From positions 232,830 through 258,763 of the forward strand of contig NW_014577134.1 in the NCBI RefSeq assembly GCF_000485595.1: 25,934 nt of DNA, given 5' to 3'. The DNA comes from Priapulus caudatus. Its lineage: Eukaryota > Priapulida > Priapulimorpha > Priapulimorphida > Priapulidae. This document shows, one piece after another, positions 10,340 through 18,135 of this stretch. A program made the position numbers and the translations under genes. The notes beneath the pieces were generated by a model. It was not told the origin of the DNA and did no database searches. It worked only from the letters and a program-made list of their open reading frames with translations. Numbering within the stretch: the stretch's first letter is position 1; every line of letters starts with the position of its first letter.

Positions 10340-12780
10340 CGTACGTTCGTGTGTTGGAGGGATGGAATGGAGGTGAGCGTCGAGATCTGTACTGGAGTAC
10401 TACACTGCTCTGCCTGTTCATAGGCGCCTGGTGCTTTAAATGACCGTTTTTTACATTATTCCACCAAAGGAAACAACCTTCCAAGGTCATTGCGGGCTCG
10501 TAACAACAAACAGAAGTGGCTAACATAAACACTGAAAATCACGTTCGACATTTACAATTTCCGCATCTTAGCCCTAAACAGTGTTCATGCTTCACTTTTG
10601 CCACATGCAATGTGTTAATTTTGAGCCCACTTCAAAATTATGAGTGAATGATAGCCAGTGCAGTCTTTTTTTAAACTACATGCTTGCTTTTTCATATACG
10701 CATTATATAGCAGTGCATCCTGCGTGGTGGCATCTTAGATGTGCAGGGAAATGTGTGATTGAATTAATGAATGACGCATGGAGACAAAGTCAAAATCTTG
10801 TTTTAATTAATGTGCTTTGAATCGGAGGACAATTTTGTTAGTACTACTACAAATTACATTTTACGGTGTTGGCATTATAGTAAGTCCTTTGTGTCATAAC
10901 ATTATGGTTTTATCATGCCATACTGTTGTGTTATTTTTTATTCCTACAAATCTATTATTGTGAACACAGTAATCGTTTTGGATTTCATAAACATTCGCGG
11001 CAAAATCAGGTGAAACGACTTGTATTTTGCGAAGCGATTTGAATGGTAATATTGAGCCTAGGCGTAGTAATTATAACTGAATATTTATGCAGTCAGTCTG
11101 GTCAGGCCTCATTACAATTTTCTCATTAGATCTCTGTATAACGATGACACGATGCGAGAACAAATAAATAAACATGACTGCGATTGCTAGCGCGGCTCAT
11201 TTATTAGCGGGGAAATTGCCACATGATGGCCTCTCTCCACTCGTTTATTCGATATAAATACTTATTCAACGAAAGGCGAAGTACTGTCTACAAAATATTA
11301 CGAGGGTTTGTTCGTACGCGGTAATAAATTATCCTCCGTACAGCTTGCAGGATAAATCGCGAGTTGAGGTATTGACCTCGGCTGTCGTTAAATCGCCGAG
11401 ACTCGGGCGTTAATCTAATGACGTGGGTTAGCAAAATGTCAGAGTCGGCAGCGGTAGCGACGAGTTCATAGGAGAGGTGTAATGCAGTAGTGTACATGAG
11501 ATAAGGTGCGAGCGGTAGCCAGCGGGAGGATCTCCGTATACGCTATCGCTAACTTATTCTTACTACATACTGACCCTGCGTCTGCTAGATAACGTCTCTC
11601 TTGAGTCATGTACAGCCTGCCGAGTTCGCTATACTTGAATCGTGTTCGCACAGGGTAATTAATTGACATTGATTTCTAGGCCATTTTAATTTGGATGGTG
11701 AATTTCAATGATAATACCGGTGAATACGCGATGAGTATACGCTGAAGCTGCCCTGGCTGTTTGATCACGTTGACGTCACGTGATTGAATTTGAATGTCGT
11801 CGGTTGACATCGCGCCTGTGTCCCCTTGTTTCTCGAAATGACCTTCACTGGGCCTATGTAAATGTGTTTCTGAGCCGATTCCGTAGAAGCAGCGCTCTGA
11901 GTAGGGATAGAAGCGTGGTGAGCGAGTGTGACCTCGGCGATTCTATGCCGACGATTGTATGTCCGAATTATATGATGGGTTTATTTTCTCGCTCGCCATT
12001 TGTCTGAAATCAGAAACCGCTGTCTGTGTGGGGGCCATGTTAGCAGGTGCCCTTGCGTGCCTGTCAAAAAACATTCGTCGGGCGTTTCTTACGACGTATT
12101 TATTGATTTTGCCAGACGTGCTAATAACAATGTTGATTAAAAACCATTGGGATTAATTACCGCCAATGATACTTCATTAAGGTATTTTTACATAATTAAT
12201 TAGGCTTAATTACAGCTTTTCATTTAAAAACGTGCAATCAGCTTTAGAATAATGAGATGTTTGTTCTAAATTAATTTCACTACAGACGGAAATTTAGGAG
12301 GCATTGTTTGTATGATAAAAATAATACAATATAAAATTTTCGTCAAACAGGTAATTAACTGCATTATAAAGGAAAATAGTTAATAACGTTATTGGCAAAC
12401 ATTCAATTAAGTTTTTTTAGTAACGTTAACAGTTTTGTTATGTAAACAGTGTAGAGACAAAATTGCGACAATGTCGCTGAATTTCCTAACAATAAAAAAT
12501 CTTAGGTAGCCCAAAATTCAAATCGCATGCTTAGAATTATAGCATTGCTTGTTTGCTAATATGCAATGGTGTCGTGGGTGAACGACGATGTTTCAAAATA
12601 CACACTTAATTCTCGAGGTAATATAGGTGTATACCATAGAGTGAATTACTTTGCTTCTTAATTCCAATGAGCTTTAATGCTTTATCATAATTATTTAATA
12701 ATTAGCAGTATGCAAATACGAGATTACTTGGCGAGGATAGCACGTGAATATATGTGATTTTAAATTGCGAGGGGTGAGTT
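10340..12780. other. AT-rich unique part of copy A with no recognised gene
   Basis: About 2.4 kb has no microsatellite and no recognised coding frame, and it is repeated at 19984-22403. It has many TAATTA-type cores and AT-rich palindromes (for example around 12160-12240 and 12690-12710). These are common in AT-rich DNA and are not called as sites. Small stem candidates such as CTCGGC/GCCGAG near 11379-11400 are present in both copies. Confidence 0.5.
11771..11783. promoter_or_regulatory. Overlapping full CRE (TGACGTCA) and palindromic E-box (TCACGTGA), copy A
   Basis: TGACGTCA at 11771-11778 is the canonical palindromic CREB/ATF site. It shares three bases with TCACGTGA at 11776-11783, a bHLH-zip (USF/MITF/TFE type) site. 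Both are perfect palindromes, and both are unchanged in copy B. No neighbouring gene is recognised, so function is unproven; two exact sites of this kind can still occur by chance in 26 kb. Confidence 0.35.
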
Positions 12781-12787
12781 GAAAATA

Positions 12788-12874
12788 ATGGAATTAAATG
12801 AACAATTCTTTGATATCAGTATGGAAGAGAACATGTACAGAGAGCTACACTGGGGACGGCTAGTCCGAAAATAA
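12788..12874 (+). other. 28-codon open frame kept in both copies
   Basis: An ATG frame of 28 codons, beginning MELNEQFFDIS and ending HWGRLVRK before TAA, is open here and at 22409-22495 in copy B. Between the copies a base is lost and another gained a few bases apart, so the frame is restored; the local residues change from MEENM to MKSNM. Downstream near 12910 a CAG|GTGAGA string resembles a 5' splice site but is not linked to this frame. It is too short to call a gene. Confidence 0.15.
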
Positions 12875-13261
12875 ACCATCGCAAATTGAAACTTGCAAGA
12901 AGAAATTGTGCAACAGGTGAGAGACGAAAACGAGTTCGGCGAATTTAACATTTTCGAGCAAAAATCTTCTAAAACGAAACGTAGTCTTTCTAAAACGAGA
13001 GCTTCCCCGTAATGGAGAAAAACAGGTTTCACGGCGTTGTTGTCAGATGGCCTGCTGCCTCGATGAGCGCATGCTGCAAGGATGAAAGTATATAGTGAGA
13101 ATCTGAACGCGATTTTCAAAGGCAAACAAATTCCGCATTGTACACTCGGCAGATGCTGGGACATTATTGTTCCATTTCGCGAGTTTTCAGCGCGTTTCTA
13201 TATCGTAATTTGCATGTGGTGGCGCCGAGGCGGAGAGGAAAGGAGTGTTCCATTGTCTCTG

Positions 13262-13467
13262 ACGGGACGCTGGGGCTGTTGGGATATTAGGCATCGAATT
13301 GTATTCAGTGTGTATTGCGTTTCCAGCGTGCTAAAAATAAATGTGTGCTCACGCGCGAGCTAGCAGCTGATTTAGCTGTGTGTTGCCATCGTGTTCCTGA
13401 TGATAAGGAAGCGAAACAAGTGCTGTTACTGTGCTTACCTAATATCCCAACAGCCCCAGCGTCCCGT
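13262..13467. repeat. Foldback with 30-bp perfect inverted arms, copy A
   Basis: The left arm 13262-13291 starts ACGGGACGCTGGGG. It is the exact reverse complement of the right arm 13438-13467, which starts CCTAATATCCC. The arms are separated by 146 bp of unrelated sequence. I see no flanking target-site duplication, so it may be a small foldback transposon or a local inverted duplication. In copy B both arms are 32 bp and still perfectly complementary, because both gained the same two homopolymer bases. Confidence 0.8.
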
Positions 13468-13934
13468 AGTTACAACTGCGTGCTGCCGCCGCTATATCAA
13501 GTTTGGCCGCGGAGATGCAAAAGTTTGGGAAAACTGTGTGAAACCGTGTCGTATTCAAAAGAACTTTTTGGAAGAACACATACGATTTTCAGGTAAATTG
13601 GTGGGGTCATATGATTAAGGGAGATCATAGACGAAACAAGGTAAAGTTTGAATATATTTATTCACATAATAATAGAATATTTACAAGTTGAAAACTATGC
13701 AAAAAACCATGCTGTTAAACAGTGTCATAATCTTCTCTATATTGTTCTCTTGATATATAAAGTTGTTCAGCCGAATTAGTCCGTACTCGCATAACTAGAG
13801 AACTCCGCAGCCTAGAGGAAAACCAAAGATATTTTCAGAATCAGTACGTCTGGGAGGTGGTTCTGGCTGAAACAAAAATTGTAAAAGTTAAAAAGTTAAA
13901 AATTGATAAAAATTCTATTCATCAATAGATCCAT

Positions 13935-14063
13935 AGATATGGCATGGGATGTCATGGGATGGGATGGGATATGGGATGGGATGGGATGCGGTGCGATAGG
14001 ATTGGGATGGATGGATGGATGGATGCATGGATGGATGCCTCATGGATAGATAGATAGATAGAT
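13935..14063. repeat. GGGAT / GGAT / GATA repeat block 1, copy A
   Basis: GGGAT pentamers pass through a GCGGTGCGAT motif into GGAT tetramers, a GCATGGATGGATGC string and four GATA units. The same order is found at the end of the longer block 2 (15017-15350). Confidence 0.88.
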
Positions 14064-14100
14064 TAAAACATCACGTACGTGTGATAATCTATGGTGTATA

Positions 14101-14175
14101 CCCTTAACGGCGCAGTGCATAATCCTAGAACATCCGTCTCCTACACCGGATTCCGGGTGCGAGTCCCAGCTGGGG
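14101..14175 (+). mobile_element. tRNA-like SINE head (pol III A and B boxes), copy A
   Basis: A B-box-like GGTGCGAGTCC lies at 14156-14166 (consensus GGTTCGANTCC, one mismatch). An A-box-like GGCGCAGTG lies about 50 bp upstream. Between them, CTCCTACA resembles the anticodon loop of Arg(CCT)-type tRNAs. Copy A has lost a base in the A-box region (GTGCAT against GTGGCAT in copy B). The sequence does not close into a full cloverleaf and sits within mobile DNA, so I read it as a SINE remnant rather than a tRNA gene. Confidence 0.6.
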
Positions 14176-14182
14176 AACTTGA

Positions 14183-14887
14183 GCCGTTGTCAGAAACAAA
14201 ATTAGTCTTAACATTAGTCTTAAAAGCCGCACAATGCGCATGCCAAACGCGCTAATTCTTCTCAGTACTAGACTAGCAAATACTTCCGTGTCATGCATAA
14301 TCACACTACCTTATGACAAAATAAACTCTAGTTCCTCCCATTTGGACTGCGCGCGTTCCCAACAAGAAAGAGGTGGCGAAATCAGGTAATCAGGCCGCCA
14401 ACCTAAAATTGTTTCAAACCACATAACATCGAAGTGGTTGACGCGACGTCACATGTTTTTATCTTTGCTGGCGCCCGTACCGCTGCTACCGCGGCACCGC
14501 TGCACGGTTGCTGGAGATTGGGGGAAACGTACACAACATCGAAGAATTTCAACAACAGTTGGAGGTATTTTCAAAATACCTTTTATAAGACAACGCGCAG
14601 TGAAATGGGAGGAACTAGAGTTTATTTTGCCATAAGGTAGTATGATTATGCATGACACGAAGTATTTGCTAGTCTAGTACTGAGAAATTAGCGTTTGGAT
14701 GCGCATTGTTGCGGCTTTAACAATAACATTTTCATGTAGACCGTCGCCAGCGCTTTTGTTTCGTTTTGTTATCAGAAATCTGCTACGATTTTTCATTCAG
14801 GTAACTTCGCAGCGTTTCTGTCGACGGTCTATAGAGAAAAGTTAATGTTAAGCACTAATTTAAGACTAATTTTGTTCTGACAACGGC
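14183..14887. mobile_element. Foldback element interrupted by a MITE, copy A
   Basis: The arms start CCGTTGTCAGAAACA and end TGTTCTGACAACGG; each carries the ATTAGTCTTAA-type motif in inverted form. Without the inserted MITE (14224-14716) it matches the 211-bp uninterrupted element of copy B. No clear target-site duplication was found, and family assignment is open. Confidence 0.7.
14220..14720. mobile_element. TTAA-site MITE with ~125-bp terminal inverted repeats, absent from copy B
   Basis: TTAA at 14220-14223 and 14717-14720 flank a 493-bp element. Its left arm (14224 to about 14355) and right arm (about 14594-14716) are inverted repeats of one another with a few indels. Copy B has a single TTAA (23930-23933) at the matching place, a clean empty site. 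TTAA targets are typical of piggyBac, but these ends start AGCCGC, not the usual CCC; a TA target (Tc1/mariner-like) can also be read from the same bases. Two overlapping open frames in the 240-bp middle (14434-14640) resemble no transposase I know. It is non-autonomous. Confidence 0.85.
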
Positions 14888-15016
14888 GCCCCTTATTTTC
14901 CCATTTTTTTATTTTTTCCCTTTTACCTACCTCTTTAGTATGTATTTTTATTTCTTACTTTTTAATTTTAATTTTTATTTTTTATCTTTTTATTTCTTAT
15001 TGTTTTTTTACTGTTT
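14888..15016. repeat. T-rich / polypyrimidine tract, copy A
   Basis: About 130 bp is nearly all T with C and a few A, with TTTTTATTT-type steps. It separates the foldback from repeat block 2 and is repeated at 24103-24232. It could be an eroded A-rich tail of a minus-strand retroposon, but no retroposon body was identified beside it. Confidence 0.7.
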
Positions 15017-15350
15017 GGGATGGGATGGGATGGGATGGGGGGCATGGGATGGCATGCGATGGATGGCATGGGATGGCATGACATGCATAAGATGGGATGG
15101 GATGGGATGCGGTGCGATGGGATGGATGGCATGGCCATGGCATGGCATGGGATGGCATGCATGGCATGGCATGGCATGGCATTGGCATGGCATTGGCATG
15201 GGGCATGTGCATGAGCATGTGCATGGCATGCGGATATGGGATGGAATGGGATGGGAATAGGCTGCGATGGGATGGATGAGGGATATGGCCATGGCATGGG
15301 ATGATGGAGTTGTATGCATGGTATGGATGCATGGATAATGATAGATAGTT
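15017..15350. repeat. GGGAT/GGCAT pentanucleotide array, block 2, copy A
   Basis: Pentamers GGGAT and GGCAT alternate in runs, with variant units (GCGAT, TTGGCAT, GTGCAT). A GCGGTGCGAT motif near 15108-15117, a GATATGGGATGGAATGGG stretch near 15232, and a weak GATA tail near 15340 follow. Met/Gly/Trp/Asp/His frames on the plus strand and Pro/Ser/His frames on the minus strand are pure repeat translations. Confidence 0.93.
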
Positions 15351-15754
15351 AGAGTTTATTTTGGTATTTTCTTTCAACCAAACGTCCACCAACTGAGAAG
15401 TAACGCCACTGATTTCCCGCGGGCAACGCCCGGGGTATCCCGCTAGAATACTATATACTATTACGCGGGGGCGAAGACGCGTGGCGAGGGCTTATCCAGC
15501 GCTCGAGATAAAAATCTCGAATGAAGGCAGGCAGCACATTATCACGGATGTGAAATTCTTCCGCCGGGCAAAATTGTTGCCCCCCCCCGCCCACCAGCCA
15601 CGCAGATCACTCCATTCTCTCTCCGCCGAAAATCCCTACCAGTCGGCTTAGAAATGCATCGCCGGTTATTGACGATGGGCAACCTGGGATGACTCTCTCA
15701 TCGCGAAAAATATCTATACTGTGATAGTATAGGGATAATATAATAATAAATAAA

Positions 15755-15838
15755 ATAAATATATAAATATATATATATAGAGAGAGAGCAGAGACGAGAG
15801 TAGAGAGAGGGAGACGAAGAGAGAGAGAGCGAGAGAGC
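15755..15838. repeat. (AT)n then (GA)n microsatellite, copy A
   Basis: An AT-rich run with TAAA steps (15742-15779) passes into GAGA/GACGA purine repeats (15780-15838). The copy B counterpart is longer and purer. Confidence 0.85.
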
Positions 15839-15897
15839 CGAAACAACGAATAGACAGAGATGAGCGAGACGAGAGAGCGAAAAACACCACATCCACA

Positions 15898-15950
15898 TGA
15901 GCACACACGCACGCACGCACTGCACGCAGCGCACACACACACAACCACAC

Positions 15951-15982
<32 letters not shown>

Positions 15983-16087
15983 GCACGCTGCGACGCGCGC
16001 TGCGCGGGCCAACACACACACACACCACACACACACACACACACACACCACACACACACACATACACACACACACAAACACACACAG
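15898..16087. repeat. (CA)n microsatellite with CACG edge, copy A
   Basis: CACG units (15902-15935) are followed by CA runs interrupted by a GC-rich spacer near 15980-16010. The right flank GAGCGAGAGACAGAG is shared with copy B, but the left part differs between the copies. Confidence 0.9.
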
Positions 16088-16094
16088 AGCGAGA

Positions 16095-16400
16095 GACAGA
16101 GAAATCGAGAGAAGAAGAGCAGCCGAGAGAGAGAAGCGAGAGAGCCGGTACATTCTTCACTAACGCGGGCGCTACGTCTCGTGACGATACCAGTGGCAAC
16201 GGCGCAGCGAGCATTGTATTGAATAGTAGTTTCTCGCAACTGTAGCTGTGCCATTTGCAGATAGGCCCGTTTTCCTTTCTGTTCGCCGGTTTGTTCGCAG
16301 GCGATTGTTGGTTGCGTGCTCGGCGATTGTGGAAGCGAGTGGGATTTTTCTAACGTCGCAAAGCGGCGATGACGCAGCTAATCGTGCAGTAAAAGTGGCA
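16095..16400. other. CpG-rich unique stretch, near-identical in both copies
   Basis: CpG is frequent and no simple repeat is present. The counterpart at about 25305-25612 differs by only a few bases. A 49-codon frame from 16248 (starting MPFADRPVFLSV) is the same in both copies but runs on into the GTGC array. It has no known motif and is not called as a gene. A CpG-rich promoter cannot be excluded. Confidence 0.35.
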
Positions 16401-16404
16401 TGTC

Positions 16405-16632
16405 TTCGGTGCGTGCGTGCCCATATGTGTGTGCGTGCGTGCGTGCGTGCGTGGGTCCGGATGTTTGTGTGTGCGTACGTGCGTACGTGCGTGCGTGCGT
16501 GCGAGCGCGCGCGCGCGTGTGTGTGTGGGGTGCGTGTGTGTGTTTGGTTAATTGTGCGTGTGTTTCTCTGTGTGTGCGTACGTGCGTCCGTCTGTGTGCG
16601 TGCGTGCGTGTGTGCGTGTGTGTGCGCGCAGC
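16405..16632. repeat. GTGC/GTAC/GT microsatellite cluster, copy A
   Basis: GTGC units (16409-16452), GTAC/GTGC units (16470-16503), a GC run (16504-16517) and GT/GTGC steps to 16628. The same order is found at 25621-25842. Cys/Val/Arg-rich frames are repeat translations. Confidence 0.92.
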
Positions 16633-16721
16633 GTGGCTCGGGCTGCTGCCATTGTACATTCTACATTGCGCGGTTTCAGCTCATGATGTTCGTGAACGAA
16701 CGAACGCTCGTCGGCTAGCCG

Positions 16722-17574
16722 TTTTCATTCTCTCCCTACTCGAATCCTGTTGCTTATAACAACCGGAATCGCAATTTCGGAACCATGATAAACGTTGAAT
16801 AGGCATGTGCGCGATGTTTATTATGAACCACACTGATTGCTCGTCCTCGACCACTCGCTGCCGCATCTATAGTTGATGATGAGTTTTGAGCATTTTCTAC
16901 TTCTGATCTCGCGGCGTTGTGTATGTATGTACGCGTGCGTGCGTGAGTGCGTACTACGTGGGTGAGTGCATGCATCATGCTTTCATACCGGCTGGCGTGC
17001 GACTTTCTTACGCTCACCGTGATCATCATCTCACAGCATCATCATGCATTTTCGGCGAGCGATTGCGCATCGGAATTAGAGCGAGCGCTGCTTGTGTTTG
17101 TTGTCGGTGGGCTTTTTTTTCGCGCGCCCGTCGCGTGTTTTGCATCGCGTTGAGCGTGTTGTTCTTCGGCTGGTGCGCGATTTTTGCACTCGTAACCAGT
17201 GTTCATGATCTGTCTCGCGCGCGGCAGCGGCGCACTAATCTCGCGACGTCTTTTCAGCGTCTTTCTAAGCCATCGTCATCGTTGTCGCCCTCGCGGCTGC
17301 GGCGGCGGTGGCGGTGCTCCCGCGTAGCGTATAGTGGCGGGGATGTGATACACCTGTGTGTGCGGTGGTGAGGTTGGTCGGCGAGCACGGCTAGCTAGGC
17401 GCCCCGTCCCGACGCGCCGCCACTTATTGCGTTTACGGGCTCTGGGGAATTGCGCGCGGGCGCGGCGATTTTTTGCTTGTAATCTCTAGGCGATTTGTTT
17501 ATGGATAGGGCCTAATTACATTAGAAATGTGTCTTTGAGAGATCGCGCGCGCGGGCTCCTGGATCGTCTGCCCG
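16722..17574. other. Spacer between the copies, first part: GTGC run and CpG-dense segment
   Basis: The sequence is not repeated elsewhere in the window. A short GTGC run lies at 16918-16965. From about 17040 to 17480 the sequence is CpG-dense, with a GCGGCGGCGGTGGCGG run near 17297-17313, which would suit a CpG-rich promoter or 5' UTR. No start codon with a recognisable protein follows. The 150-codon frame at 16919-17371 has no family resemblance. Confidence 0.35.
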
Positions 17575-17858
17575 TGTATGTACGCGTGCGTGCGTGCGTG
17601 CGTGCGTGCGTGTGTGTGTGTGTGTGTGTGTGTTCGAAAAGTGCGCGTGCACGCGTGTGCGCGCGTCTTTGCGTGCGTGTGTTCGTGTGTACGCGTGTGC
17701 CGGGTGTCTCTGCGCGCGCGCGCGGTGTGTGGTGTGTGGTGTGTGTGCGAGCGTGCGTGCGTGCGTGCGTGCGTGTGTGCGTGCCAGCGTGCGTGCGTAT
17801 GTGCGTGCGTGTGTGCATGTGTGCGTGCGTGCGTGCGTGCGTGTGTGCGTGGTGCGAC
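17575..17858. repeat. GTGC/GT microsatellite cluster
   Basis: GTGC units at 17584-17611, a GT run to 17632, mixed CGTG and CGCG steps, GTGT/GGTG steps near 17725-17748, then long GTGC runs to about 17850. All frames through it (Cys/Val/Arg or Thr/His) are repeat translations. Confidence 0.92.
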
Positions 17859-17929
17859 TCAGTGCACGGGCTGAGATTACATGCCGCACGCATCAGCTGG
17901 TCGCTGCGTGAAATCACTAATCAATTTCA

Positions 17930-18135
17930 CGAAAGTTATTTCATTAAATGATTCCGCGCCAATCCAGTGGAATTGCGGCAATGACAGGGCTTTATTACAT
18001 TTATAATCAGCAGTAATTAGTTCTAAGTCATCTCCGCTCTGATAAGCAGCTCGCGTTATCTCTCTGATTGGGCCGCAGTCGGCATGGATTCCAGCCCTCC
18101 AGTCGGCGGGGCCAAATAATTCCCAGTGCACTCGA
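17930..18135. promoter_or_regulatory. Possible regulatory stretch with clustered factor-site cores (tentative)
   Basis: Non-repetitive sequence carries CCAAT (17959), TTTATTAC (17991), TAATTAG (18014), TGATAAG (18040) and an inverted CCAAT (GATTGG, 18066) within about 110 bp. These match CCAAT-factor, caudal/AbdB-like, homeodomain and GATA cores. Short cores are frequent by chance. The case rests on their clustering and on the texture of the sequence, which differs from the repeat-rich neighbours. The 90-codon minus-strand frame covering it (17877-18149) shows no known domain. Confidence 0.15.

Larger units (their letters stand above)
13748..15446 (+). mobile_element. Helitron-like element, copy A version (5' end approximate)
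   Basis: The right end has a GGGCAACGCCC-type hairpin seven bases before CTAG at 15443-15446. The left end is less sharp than in copy B: a TCTCTTGATATATAAAG string near 13746-13762 leads into the same internal sequence (GTTGTTCAGCCG...). The base after CTAG is A here but T in copy B, perhaps a consensus error. The interior holds two GGGAT-type repeat blocks, a SINE head, a foldback and the TTAA MITE. No Rep/helicase frame is present, so it would be non-autonomous. Confidence 0.45.
10317..16721 (+). repeat. Copy A of a ~6-kb direct duplication
   Basis: This segment recurs in the same orientation at 19961-25934. Matching anchors include a CRE/E-box site (11771 and 21401), an inverted repeat (13262 and 22883), the SINE B box (14156 and 23865), a TTAA site (14220 and 23930) and the final CTCGTCGGCTAGCCG. 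Order is kept throughout. In the first 165 bp I count about nine 1-2-base indels and one or two substitutions, while about 250 bp from 13024 appear identical to copy B. Copy A alone carries the TTAA MITE, and copy B alone carries a 75-bp tandem duplication. An indel-dominated difference suggests noisy long-read consensus or two haplotypes of one locus. Confidence 0.95.

Noticed and set aside
12760-13164. 134-codon minus-strand frame without simple repeats
   Set aside because: The matching region of copy B is broken by small indels, the sequence resembles no known family, and codon choice looks like random AT-rich DNA.
14434-14640. Transposase remnant inside the TTAA MITE
   Set aside because: Two overlapping 65-68-codon frames exist, but no catalytic motif or known transposase pattern is visible; the element is best read as non-autonomous.
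14968-15392. Pro/Ser/His-rich and Met/Gly/Trp-rich frames
   Set aside because: All six frames through the GGGAT/GGCAT array are open because the pentamers lack stops; they are repeat translations and not ice-binding or structural proteins.
15607-16254. 215-codon open frame on the minus strand (and a 241-codon relative at 24740-25465)
   Set aside because: The core is Cys/Val and Leu/Ser runs from CA and GA microsatellites; the non-repeat ends show no domain, and the two copies diverge only in repeat content.
16248-16400. 49-codon frame identical in both copies (from 25459 in copy B)
   Set aside because: Identity reflects the near-identity of the two copies here; the frame runs straight into GTGC repeat and has no recognisable motif.
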